A program made the position numbers and the translations under genes. A stretch of 13,090 nucleotides of DNA from Sulfuricurvum sp. (lineage in GTDB: Bacteria; Campylobacterota; Campylobacteria; Campylobacterales; Sulfurimonadaceae): the NCBI GenBank assembly GCA_024635855.1, contig JAGXHZ010000050.1:1-13090 (forward strand). Direction: 5' to 3'. The notes under the pieces were generated by a model that was not told the DNA's origin, searched no databases, and saw nothing but the letters and a program-made list of their open reading frames with translations. Below, piece by piece: positions 1-8,506 of this stretch. Position 1 is the first letter of the stretch. Every line of letters begins with the position of its first letter.

Positions 1-104
1 CGGCTATTTTGACCAATCTTCTAGGAAGTTGTGCATTAATGATCTGTGGTGAAGATGATGGGGATTTGGAAGAAGGAACTTTGGTTAGAGTAATAAAGTT
101 ATAG
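1..104 (+). CDS. moeA: MoeA-like molybdopterin molybdenumtransferase, C-terminal end only
   Basis: This is the last 33 codons of a gene that begins upstream of the window. The reading frame starts at position 3 and ends with TAG at 102-104. The residues resemble the C-terminal domain IV of MoeA: a small-residue stretch followed by a pattern close to 'D-G-D-L-E-E-G-T-x-V', which fits the 'G-N-V-E-V-G-E-x-V-E-V' ending I recall for E. coli MoeA. MoeA inserts molybdate into adenylylated molybdopterin in the cytoplasm, the last step of molybdenum cofactor synthesis. The fragment holds no catalytic residues, so the call rests on one short conserved tail. The gene converges on the minus-strand transporter and shares a terminator with it. 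Confidence 0.6.
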   Translation, partial: AILTNLLGSCALMICGEDDGDLEEGTLVRVIKL

Positions 105-126
105 TTCCCGCTAAAGCGGGAATTAT
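101..126. terminator. Bidirectional hairpin terminator between moeA-like gene and MFS gene
   Basis: A perfect 7-bp stem, TTCCCGC (105-111) and GCGGGAA (116-122), encloses the loop TAAA, and weaker A-T/G-T pairs extend it to about 101-126. The right side continues ATTATTT and the left side, read on the minus strand, continues CTATAACTTTATT, so both directions have a T-rich tail. It lies exactly between two converging genes and includes the stop codon of each, as expected for a shared intrinsic terminator. Confidence 0.75.
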
Positions 127-1451
127 TTAACAATCTTCGCTTTAATCGTCTCTTCTTCCATCATCTCTTTTTGATATTTAACGACGACAAGATTTTCGGT
201 CTCATTGATGTACCATTCTGCGATATGCTCATGCTCCAAGCTGTTTAGTTTTTCCATATCCACATGATCCATAGGGATATAAAGGTGTGAAAAACGCAGT
301 GGATTAGTAAGTTTCATTGTCCATAAAAGCCACAGCGTCGTGACGACGACCAATGCTAACGCTAACGTCTCTTTGTTTGAATACTGCAATGCAAGACCAG
401 CAACAATTCCACCGATAAATGTCATGAGATATGCAAAGCCATTGGCAATGCCTAATGCAGCCCCTTTTTGGTGAACTTTTGCAAATTTACTGATCATCGA
501 TTGCACCAAAGGTTCCATCATGTTAAAGGCGATAAAAAAGCTCACAACACCCAAAACAAACTGCCAGCTTTGCGTCGCAAATCCCATGAGAGTAAAGGCT
601 ATAATAAACAAGACGATAGAGATGAGAAATATTTGTTTTGGCTTATTATACTTTTCACCAAATACCGCAGCAGGTCCCATAGCCACAAGTCCGGCTAATA
701 GTGCCGGAACATAGACTTTCCACAAATCAGCGGCTACCCAATCAAATCCTTGTATGGTATCCGTACCGATCAGCAATACAGGGATAAGGACAAACGCAAC
801 CGTCATAAGCCCTTTTTGCATTCCGTTGATAATTACCATATTAAGAAGATTAGGATCGCTTAGAATATCACGAGTATTAGTGGAAGAGTGATAAATGTGA
901 CGAATACGCGGAGGAGTCGGGACTTTCGTAAAGAGAATAATCATAGAGAGGACAGACAATACAGCCGTAATCCAAAACAACGAAGAGAGTCCATACTGTG
1001 CAGCAATCACAGGTCCAAGACCCATAGCAGCTGCAAAGCTAATAGCAATCGTTCCACCCATAATCGCCATAGCTTTACCGCGAGACTCTTCGTTGACCAA
1101 ATCGCTGATCATCGCAGGAATAACCGCACCAATCGCACCGGCACCTTGTAAAAATCGTCCGAACATCAGGGTATAAATATCAACGCTCACCGCACAAATA
1201 ATAGACCCTACGAGAAAAATAATCAATCCGATAAGAAGCGTTGGTTTACGACCTATTTTGTCACTCATAATTCCAAAAGGGAGTTGAAAAATCGCTTGAG
1301 TAAGTGCATATCCGCCGACAATGACCCCGATAAGAAGGGGTGTTGCCCCTTGAAGGGTAAGTCCATACACCGAAAGAACCGGTAAAACCAAAAAAAGACC
1401 GAAAAAACGAAGCGACAGAATCGCAGAGAGAGGCATGACTGTTTTAAACAC
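123..1451 (-). CDS. MFS transporter, YajR-type with C-terminal ferredoxin-like (YAM) domain
   Basis: This is a 442-residue inner-membrane protein of the major facilitator superfamily with about twelve hydrophobic segments. Motif A is clear near residues 60-70 (G-x-x-S-D-K-I-G-R-K). The stretch around residues 98-130 (GRFLQGAGAIGAV, then a SDL and an RGKAMA motif) and a later 'F-N-M-M-E-P-L-x-x-S-M-I-S-K' segment match E. coli YajR as I remember it. After the last membrane helix, residues about 388-442 form a soluble tail that resembles the YAM domain of YajR. A drug/proton antiporter role is a family inference, and the substrate is unknown; Campylobacter CmeG may be a relative. The start is GTG at 1451, with an AAGG about 9 nt upstream. 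An in-frame ATG five codons later lacks a ribosome binding site. The gene is a single unit, divergent from rdgB. Confidence 0.85.
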   Translation of the reverse strand: MFKTVMPLSAILSLRFFGLFLVLPVLSVYGLTLQGATPLLIGVIVGGYALTQAIFQLPFGIMSDKIGRKPTLLIGLIIFLVGSIICAVSVDIYTLMFGRFLQGAGAIGAVIPAMISDLVNEESRGKAMAIMGGTIAISFAAAMGLGPVIAAQYGLSSLFWITAVLSVLSMIILFTKVPTPPRIRHIYHSSTNTRDILSDPNLLNMVIINGMQKGLMTVAFVLIPVLLIGTDTIQGFDWVAADLWKVYVPALLAGLVAMGPAAVFGEKYNKPKQIFLISIVLFIIAFTLMGFATQSWQFVLGVVSFFIAFNMMEPLVQSMISKFAKVHQKGAALGIANGFAYLMTFIGGIVAGLALQYSNKETLALALVVVTTLWLLWTMKLTNPLRFSHLYIPMDHVDMEKLNSLEHEHIAEWYINETENLVVVKYQKEMMEEETIKAKIVK

Positions 1452-1482
1452 GCTGTGACCTTAGATGAGATAAAATATTTGC

Positions 1483-1488
1483 TATTAT
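1483..1488 (+). promoter_or_regulatory. Candidate -10 element for rdgB
   Basis: TATTAT is preceded by TTTGC, giving a GCTATNAT signature shared with other promoters in this window. Transcription would start near 1495, leaving a leader of about 60 nt before the rdgB ATG. It overlaps the minus-strand TATAAT almost completely, so the two divergent promoters may exclude each other. Confidence 0.4.
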
Positions 1489-1489
1489 A
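1484..1489 (-). promoter_or_regulatory. Candidate -10 element for the MFS gene
   Basis: Read on the minus strand this is a perfect TATAAT. It would start transcription near 1477, about 26 nt upstream of the GTG start. No clear -35 is visible, which is normal for the main sigma factor in this phylum. It overlaps the plus-strand candidate for rdgB. Confidence 0.5.
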
Positions 1490-1554
1490 GTACATTCGTA
1501 ACATACGATTATTGGAAGAAAAAATTACTAAGTCTAGTCTAAGGATATGAATCT

Positions 1555-2157
1555 ATGAGAATTATTTTAGCTACCTCGAATAAAGGTAAAGTTAGAGAAA
1601 TTAAAGAATTATTACATGATCGTGAGGTGTACCCGTATACCGATTTGATCGAGGGATTTGAGATTATTGAAGACGGGGAGACGTTCAAAGAAAATGCTCT
1701 CATAAAAGCCCGCGCGGTGTATCATGCACTAGGAGACATTGATGCAATTGTTATCGCGGATGACAGCGGTATCAGTGTGGATGCACTAGACGGTGCTCCT
1801 GGGATTTACAGCGCCCGATATGGCGGAGAGGGTGCGAGTGATCGGGATAATCTCCTTAAACTCGTGGAATCGTTAAAAGAAAAAGCTCTTGAGACTTCTC
1901 CCGCTCATTATACGGCGGCGATTGCTATCGTATCTCGTGAAGGGGAGAGCTGTGTTCATGGATGGATGCACGGGGATGTGATTACGGAGTTGCGAGGTGA
2001 GAACGGTTTTGGATATGATCCGATTTTTGTCCCAAGCGGATTTGAAAAAACATTAGGAGAATTAGGCAGTGAGGTGAAAGTGGGACTTTCTCACCGTTCA
2101 AAAGGATTGAATTTGGCGAGAATTTTGATTGATCAAATTAGAAGGCAGCGCTCTTAA
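1555..2157 (+). CDS. rdgB: XTP/dITP diphosphatase (RdgB/HAM1 family)
   Basis: This 200-residue cytoplasmic enzyme hydrolyses non-canonical purine triphosphates (XTP, ITP, dITP) to monophosphates and pyrophosphate, keeping them out of DNA and RNA. All family motifs are visible: the N-terminal 'A-T-x-N-K-G-K' phosphate-binding loop (residues 6-12), 'T-F-x-E-N-A' (43-48), the catalytic 'A-D-D-S-G' (D69/D70), 'A-P-G-I-Y-S-A-R-Y' (81-89), 'G-F-G-Y-D-P-I-F' (151-158) and 'S-H-R-S-K-G-L' (179-185). Length is normal for the family. The start ATG has AAGGA nine nt upstream. Another ATG at 1547 is out of frame and stops after three codons. The gene appears monocistronic and ends head-on against uppP. 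Confidence 0.95.
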   Translation: MRIILATSNKGKVREIKELLHDREVYPYTDLIEGFEIIEDGETFKENALIKARAVYHALGDIDAIVIADDSGISVDALDGAPGIYSARYGGEGASDRDNLLKLVESLKEKALETSPAHYTAAIAIVSREGESCVHGWMHGDVITELRGENGFGYDPIFVPSGFEKTLGELGSEVKVGLSHRSKGLNLARILIDQIRRQRS

Positions 2158-2933
2158 ACCGGCATGCTCGCCACAAAATAAAAGAAAATGAGACCCACGA
2201 TAATCCGATAAATAGCAAACGGAACAAACGTGTGACGGCTCACAAATCCTACAAAGAGTTTGACGGTAAAGAATGCAAAAACAAATGCGGTGACAAAGGC
2301 AACTGCGAGCATTGAGTAATCATCGACGATCATCTCATGACGATGTTTGATCAAATCGTAAGCGGTGGCAATCATCATGGTAGGAATTGCCAAGAGAAAC
2401 GAAAACTCTGCCGCACTTTTACGTTTTAAACCGAGGAATAATCCGCCGATGATCGTTGCTCCTGAGCGGCTTGTCCCCGGAATCATAGAGAGACTTTGAA
2501 AAATACCGATGAAGAAAGCTTCTTTGTAGGTGAGCTCGCTGAGATCTTTTCCTGAGTCGATGGCTTTATCACGACGAAAATATTCAACGATTAAGAAAAT
2601 AATTCCCCCTGCGATAAGCATAATACTGACGGTTTCAACACCAAAAAGCGATTTTATTTGCTTGTAAAAAAGAAATCCAAGTACGCCAGTCGGTATAAAG
2701 GCAACGGCAAGCTTGATCCAAAGCGTTTTATCTTTAATAAGATCTTTGGCGTATAAAAATAAGACCGCAAGGATACTTCCCAGTTGGATAGCTACTTCAA
2801 ATGCTTTGTGTGCATTGGTTTGTTCCAGTCCTAAAAGTTGAGAAGCTAAAATGAGGTGACCCGTGGAGGAGACAGGAAGAAATTCGGTTACCCCCTCAAG
2901 GGCACCTAAAAACAAGGCATCAAATAAAGTCAT
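2154..2933 (-). CDS. uppP: Undecaprenyl-diphosphate phosphatase (UppP/BacA)
   Basis: This is a 259-residue integral membrane enzyme that removes one phosphate from undecaprenyl diphosphate, recycling the lipid carrier for peptidoglycan and other surface glycans; it also underlies bacitracin tolerance. The two signature regions are intact: 'L-E-G-V-T-E-F-L-P-V-S-S-T-G-H' (residues 12-26, with E13, E17, S23 and H26) and 'P-G-T-S-R-S-G-A' (152-159, with R156). About eight hydrophobic segments are present. The chosen ATG (2933-2931) begins the conserved N-terminus and has AAGGG seven nt upstream. The same frame is open upstream to 3035, but that extension would run through the promoter region. 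The stop codon overlaps that of rdgB. Confidence 0.93.
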   Translation of the reverse strand: MTLFDALFLGALEGVTEFLPVSSTGHLILASQLLGLEQTNAHKAFEVAIQLGSILAVLFLYAKDLIKDKTLWIKLAVAFIPTGVLGFLFYKQIKSLFGVETVSIMLIAGGIIFLIVEYFRRDKAIDSGKDLSELTYKEAFFIGIFQSLSMIPGTSRSGATIIGGLFLGLKRKSAAEFSFLLAIPTMMIATAYDLIKHRHEMIVDDYSMLAVAFVTAFVFAFFTVKLFVGFVSRHTFVPFAIYRIIVGLIFFYFVASMPV

Positions 2934-2957
2934 ACAAGACCCTTTTTTTTTAACGTT

Positions 2958-2963
2958 ATTATA
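2958..2963 (-). promoter_or_regulatory. Candidate -10 element for uppP
   Basis: On the minus strand this reads AGCTATAATAACG, a perfect TATAAT with the GC prefix. Start of transcription would fall at about 2951, the first base of a run of nine A residues (minus strand), giving a leader of about 18 nt. Confidence 0.5.
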
Positions 2964-2992
2964 GCTTAAACCTCCCCTAACTTCCTCTTGGC

Positions 2993-2998
2993 TATAAT
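2993..2998 (+). promoter_or_regulatory. Candidate -10 element for the aminotransferase-carA cluster
   Basis: TTGGCTATAATTCG contains a perfect TATAAT with a GC prefix. Transcription would start near 3005, leaving a leader of about 43 nt before the ATG at 3048. The octamer GCTATAAT occurs here and again in inverted orientation at 2958-2965, so the two divergent promoters mirror each other across about 25 bp. Confidence 0.55.
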
Positions 2999-3047
2999 TC
3001 GCACATTTGGTATTAATAATATACTCTATAAACATTCAAGGAAAAAC

Positions 3048-4154
3048 ATGCTCCTCTTTACTCCAGGACCTACCCCAGTACCCGAATCTGTCCGTGTCGC
3101 GATGGCAGGTGAAACCATTCATCACCGTACGCCGGAGTTTGAAGCGATTTTTGAGCGAACGCGCACATTGTTATTTGAATTACTTGGAATGGATGAGGTG
3201 TTGATGCTTGCCTCTTCCGGTACGGGTGCGATGGAGGGGGCGGTTATTAATCTTGCTCACTCCAAACTTCTCTCTATTAATTCGGGAAAATTCGGTGAGC
3301 GTTTTGGTAAGATTGCGTTAGCTCACGGAATCGCCAATGTGGAGATTAAACACGAATGGGACACTCCTGCAACCGTAGAAGAGGTAATGACCGCACTTAA
3401 TGAAAATTCGGATATTGATGCAATCGCGATTCAAATTTGTGAATCGGCAGGCGGACTTCGTCACAGCGTTGAAGCCATTGCACGTGCAGTAAAAGCGCAC
3501 AATCCTGCTATTATGGTCATTGCTGACGGTATTACGGCAGTGGGCGTTGAGAAAATCGACGTAACGAATATCGACTGTTTGATTTCAGGAAGCCAAAAAG
3601 CATTGATGCTCCCTCCGGGGCTTGCTATTATGGGTCTTTCCAATGCAGCGATTGAGAAAATTGGAAAAGGCAAAGGCTATTATTTCAACCTTGCCACTGA
3701 GATTAAAAATCAGCGAAAAAATACCACTGCATGGACGGCTGCAACGACGATCACGATTGGTTTAGAGAGTATTCTAAACCGTATCAAAGCAGAGGGCGGA
3801 CTCGAAAGATTATATGCTCAAACAGCGCTTCGTGCACAAGCAACGAGAGAAGCTATGGTGGCAATCGGCTTGAGTATTTATCCGACAAATCCGGCGGATT
3901 CGATGACAACCATCGGTGACCCTGAAGCCAAAAAAATCCGAGCATTGTTACAAAAAGAGTTTGAAGTCAATGTCGCGGGCGGACAGGATCATATTAAAGA
4001 CACAATTTTTCGTATCAACCACATGGGACTCATAAATGTCTATGAGGCAGCTTGGGTCGTTAACAGTGTAGAACTCGCATTGGATAAAATGGGTCGAAGA
4101 ACTTTTGACGGGACGGCAAATCGTATCTTTAATACCATTTACTTTGGGCTGTAA
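3048..4154 (+). CDS. Class V (PLP-dependent) aminotransferase, alanine/serine-glyoxylate type
   Basis: This 368-residue cytoplasmic enzyme belongs to the fold-type I alanine-glyoxylate/serine-pyruvate aminotransferase family. It opens with 'F-T-P-G-P-T-P-V-P' and carries 'H-H-R-T-P-E-F' (25-31), a glycine-rich cofactor loop 'S-S-G-T-G-A-M-E' (56-63), the PLP-ring aspartate in 'I-A-D-G-I-T-A-V-G' (D160), the Schiff-base lysine in 'S-G-S-Q-K-A-L' (K184) and the substrate-carboxylate arginine in 'F-R-I-N-H-M-G' (R322). The amino donor cannot be read from sequence; serine, alanine and aspartate are all used in this family. The ATG at 3048 has AAGGA 5 nt upstream and begins the conserved N-terminus, so I reject an upstream in-frame start at 2988, which precedes the promoter. 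It heads the cluster and lies 2 nt from the hisZ-like gene. Confidence 0.88.
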   Translation: MLLFTPGPTPVPESVRVAMAGETIHHRTPEFEAIFERTRTLLFELLGMDEVLMLASSGTGAMEGAVINLAHSKLLSINSGKFGERFGKIALAHGIANVEIKHEWDTPATVEEVMTALNENSDIDAIAIQICESAGGLRHSVEAIARAVKAHNPAIMVIADGITAVGVEKIDVTNIDCLISGSQKALMLPPGLAIMGLSNAAIEKIGKGKGYYFNLATEIKNQRKNTTAWTAATTITIGLESILNRIKAEGGLERLYAQTALRAQATREAMVAIGLSIYPTNPADSMTTIGDPEAKKIRALLQKEFEVNVAGGQDHIKDTIFRINHMGLINVYEAAWVVNSVELALDKMGRRTFDGTANRIFNTIYFGL

Positions 4155-4156
4155 CG

Positions 4157-6261
<2,105 letters not shown>

Positions 6262-6264
6262 ATT

Positions 6265-6684
6265 GTGAAATCAAAATACACTCCTCTGGTCAAGCTCAAA
6301 AAAAAAGAGCTTGACCGTGCAGAGCGTGATCTTGTCAGGGCAAATAGCCTGTTAACACTTGCTTCAATTGCTCTTGATAATGCATACATTCTTCTTCAAT
6401 CTCTTGGTCTACCCACTAGCGGCACGGTTAGTGAATTTACCCAATCACAAATACTCATTCAAGCCCAACATTATGAAATAGAACAGTGTGCTTATAATCT
6501 AGTCAAAGCGCAACAACATTTGTATCAGATGCAGCAGCACTTTAAAGCTGCAATGATGGAGTATGAAAAGTTTAAATACCTCGAATTACAAGAGACACAA
6601 GCACACAATGCCAAAATTAAAAAAGAAGAGGCTAAAATGCTCGATGAAATCGGGGTCATGACCTACAAAAGAGAGCCTTTATGA
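6265..6684 (+). CDS. fliJ: FliJ-like flagellar export coiled-coil protein
   Basis: This 139-residue, strongly helical protein has two predicted long helices (about residues 5-46 and 56-128) joined by a short 'G-L-P-T-S-G' turn, rich in Lys, Glu and Gln, with no signal peptide or membrane segment. Length, antiparallel coiled-coil layout and the C-terminal 'K-x-x-E-x-K-x-L-D-E' run with a basic end match FliJ, the stalk-like cytoplasmic protein that links the flagellar export ATPase FliI to FlhA. From memory, the gene beside purA in Helicobacter pylori (HP0256) was reported as a FliJ homologue. FliJ proteins diverge greatly, so this call rests on shape and context. The start is GTG at 6265, three nt after purA, without a clear ribosome binding site. 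The end overlaps motE by 4 nt. Confidence 0.65.
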   Translation: MKSKYTPLVKLKKKELDRAERDLVRANSLLTLASIALDNAYILLQSLGLPTSGTVSEFTQSQILIQAQHYEIEQCAYNLVKAQQHLYQMQQHFKAAMMEYEKFKYLELQETQAHNAKIKKEEAKMLDEIGVMTYKREPL

Positions 6685-7205
6685 AAATACTACTTATATT
6701 GCTACTATCATTTGGTGTCGTTCTGGGAGCACAAAATAAATCGTATGAATGTACAAAAATATTTGAATCTCGAAAAAATGAATTATTAATTGAGCTTGGA
6801 AAGATTGATGAACAAAAGCAATCACTCGATGCACTTAAGCGTGCTACGGAAGATTTATTAAAGAAAAAAGAGGCGATGGTTCAGGGGAAAGGGTCTGCGG
6901 TAGATCAAAAGCTCGCTGAAATAAAAACACGAGAAGCTTCCATTAAAAAAATGGTTGGTGAGAATAAAAAGATTTTAGATGAGATGAAACAGCTCAAAAG
7001 TGACAAAGTTTCTCAAACCTTTGCAAAAATGAAGCCGGGAGCCGCATCGGGGATTCTTTCACAAATGGGAGCAAATGAAGTGGCTGAGATTATGAGTACG
7101 TTGAATTCGAAAGTAGTGGGGCAAATTTTAGGAAAAATGGATCCTAAAAAAGCATCAGAAGTGACTGCCGCATTACGCCGTATGCCGCCTGTTCCATCGA
7201 AATAA
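6681..7205 (+). CDS. motE: MotE-like periplasmic flagellar protein
   Basis: This 174-residue protein is probably exported. A signal peptide spans residues 1-17 (basic Lys, leucine-rich core, 'L-G-A' before the likely cleavage site). Residues about 26-108 form a charged coiled coil, and residues about 109-168 form a compact helical repeat region ('A-K-M-K-P-G-A-A-S-G-I-L' and later 'G-K-M-D-P-K-K-A-S-E-V') like the MgtE_N/FliG-type domain of MotE. A proline-rich end follows. MotE was first described as a periplasmic chaperone for MotC in Sinorhizobium. In Campylobacterota, related proteins (I believe named FlgY) are part of the periplasmic motor scaffold. The start overlaps the FliJ-like stop (ATGA), so the two are likely co-translated. 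The exact role here is inferred. Confidence 0.75.
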   Translation: MKILLILLLSFGVVLGAQNKSYECTKIFESRKNELLIELGKIDEQKQSLDALKRATEDLLKKKEAMVQGKGSAVDQKLAEIKTREASIKKMVGENKKILDEMKQLKSDKVSQTFAKMKPGAASGILSQMGANEVAEIMSTLNSKVVGQILGKMDPKKASEVTAALRRMPPVPSK

Positions 7206-7218
7206 GCAAAGAGCTCGT

Positions 7219-7899
7219 GTGAATATTTGCGGTACTGCTGATTATCAAAAAGATGGTCCTTCGTTCATTAAAAATTTAGCTTGCAGATTATGGGCACATT
7301 GGTGTTTAAAAGCCGTGGGAACGATGAGTTTTATTGCTCTTTTTTTTGCTCTCTACTTTTATCTTTTAACGCATCATTTTTACACTGTGACACAAATTCC
7401 ATTGGTCTTTGTTGATAGATGGATTTCTTTTAATGATTTTTATCTCTATTTTTATCTCTCATTATGGGTATATGTATCACTTCCTCCCGCACTTATAAAG
7501 AGTAAAAAAGAGCTATTCTACTACGGTGCGTACATTGGGGCAGTTTCAATAATTGGGATACTCTTTTACATTTTTTTCCCAACGGTTATTTCTCAAAATA
7601 GTAATGATTGGGCTGCATCGTCTAATATGGAATTATTAAAATCAGTAGATATGGGGGGAAATGCCTTTCCTTCTTTGCATGTTGCAACAGCTTTTTTTTC
7701 CTTTTTTTGGCTTCATTTGCATTTAAAGCAGATGCGGGGAACAAAAATTATTATCGGGATAAATACTCTATGGTGTTTAGGAATAGTGTACTCTACAATG
7801 GCAATCAAACAACATGTATTTTTAGATGTACTGGGAGGCTTGATTTTAGGTGGCACAGTTGCATTTTTTACATTATGGCATTACAAAAAAGCTTTCTAA
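7219..7899 (+). CDS. PAP2-family membrane phosphatase, inositol-phosphoceramide-synthase-like
   Basis: This 226-residue membrane protein has about six hydrophobic segments. Two of the three PAP2 phosphatase motifs are clear: C2 as 'G-N-A-F-P-S-L-H' (catalytic H154) and C3 as 'S-x6-H-x3-D' (S192, H199, D203). The first motif (K-x6-R-P) is absent, which is typical of the AUR1/IPC-synthase-like branch. Such enzymes act on lipid phosphates or transfer phospho-headgroups at the membrane, and the substrate is not predictable here. The start is uncertain. GTG at 7219 follows a weak AAAGAG and keeps the 'R-L-W-A-H-W' region that I recall as conserved in this branch; an internal ATG at 7324 would remove it. 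It is 13 nt after motE. Its reading frame is T-rich, mostly explained by membrane residues. Confidence 0.75.
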   Translation: MNICGTADYQKDGPSFIKNLACRLWAHWCLKAVGTMSFIALFFALYFYLLTHHFYTVTQIPLVFVDRWISFNDFYLYFYLSLWVYVSLPPALIKSKKELFYYGAYIGAVSIIGILFYIFFPTVISQNSNDWAASSNMELLKSVDMGGNAFPSLHVATAFFSFFWLHLHLKQMRGTKIIIGINTLWCLGIVYSTMAIKQHVFLDVLGGLILGGTVAFFTLWHYKKAF

Positions 7900-7918
7900 G
7901 CCATTTTAGAGGTCATCT

Positions 7919-7942
7919 AAAGTACAATAACAAAAAAGTACA
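7919..7942 (+). promoter_or_regulatory. Candidate promoter with direct repeats ahead of the DUF507-carA pair
   Basis: The 55-nt gap before the DUF507 gene holds two copies of AAAGTACA (7919-7926 and 7935-7942), 16 bp apart. The first overlaps a possible -10, TACAAT (7923-7928), which would start transcription near 7935. Just upstream is a weak AT-rich dyad, TTTAGA/TCTAAA (7905-7910 and 7916-7921). AGGG precedes the ATG at 7955. This is the only gap in the cluster long enough to carry a promoter, but the evidence is thin. Confidence 0.3.
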
Positions 7943-7954
7943 CTAGGGCTACTC

Positions 7955-8506
7955 ATGAAAGTTTCACTCTCACATTTACCTCATATTTCGAGTCGCATTG
8001 CCGTAGAACTTAACCGCAGTGGATTGGTAACGATGACTCATGGCTTGGAAGCAACGGCGCATGAAGCTGAAAAAATATTGATTGAGAGCGTTAAGCGTGA
8101 AATGGCGCTGGAAGAAAAAGTTAAAGAAATTGTCAATGCCAATGAGGAGCAGATTGATTTTTATTTAGCCGATGAGCGACAGCTATTTTTTATGATTAAG
8201 AAAAAATTAGCACCTGAGTTTGGGGTTATTTTGTCGTATGAAGACCGTTATTCGGATATTGCACATAAAATTTTGGATGCATTGTACGAAGAAGATTTGA
8301 TTCATTACGAGGTCAGTGAAAACCGTATCAAAAATATTATTTATGATGCAATAACAACGTTTATTGCCGATACCAGTGAAATTGAAAACGCTGTGTATGA
8401 AAAAATCAAAACGTACAAGCGCCGTATGATTCCGGGAACAGACGAATATGAAATACTGTACGAAAAACTCTACAAAGATGAAATAGCAAGACGGGGGATG
8501 GCGTGA
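7955..8506 (+). CDS. DUF507 family protein, two tandem DUF507-like halves
   Basis: This 183-residue soluble protein is acidic-basic mixed, helical, and has no signal peptide. The C-terminal half (residues about 92-183) matches the usual single DUF507 unit as I remember it: 'L-S-Y-E-D-R-Y-S-D-I-A-H-K-I-L-D', then a charged helix, and 'K-R-R-M-I-P-G-T-D-E-Y-E-I-L-Y' near the end. The N-terminal half (1-91) can be aligned to it, with 'H-I-S-S-R-I-A-V-E-L' opposite 'D-I-A-H-K-I-L-D-A-L' and similar spacing afterwards, suggesting an old duplication. The family's function is unknown. The ATG at 7955 has AGGG about 7 nt upstream. The stop shares one base with the carA start, so the two are almost certainly co-translated. 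A similar gene beside carA is, I believe, present in Campylobacter. Confidence 0.85.
   Translation: MKVSLSHLPHISSRIAVELNRSGLVTMTHGLEATAHEAEKILIESVKREMALEEKVKEIVNANEEQIDFYLADERQLFFMIKKKLAPEFGVILSYEDRYSDIAHKILDALYEEDLIHYEVSENRIKNIIYDAITTFIADTSEIENAVYEKIKTYKRRMIPGTDEYEILYEKLYKDEIARRGMA

Noticed and set aside
2934..3035. A 34-residue N-terminal extension of UppP
   Set aside because: It runs through both divergent promoters, and the family N-terminus begins at the ATG with AAGGG upstream (2933).
2988..3047. A 20-residue N-terminal extension of the aminotransferase
   Set aside because: It would include the TATAAT at 2993 and has no ribosome binding site; the conserved family N-terminus and the AAGGA point to the ATG at 3048.
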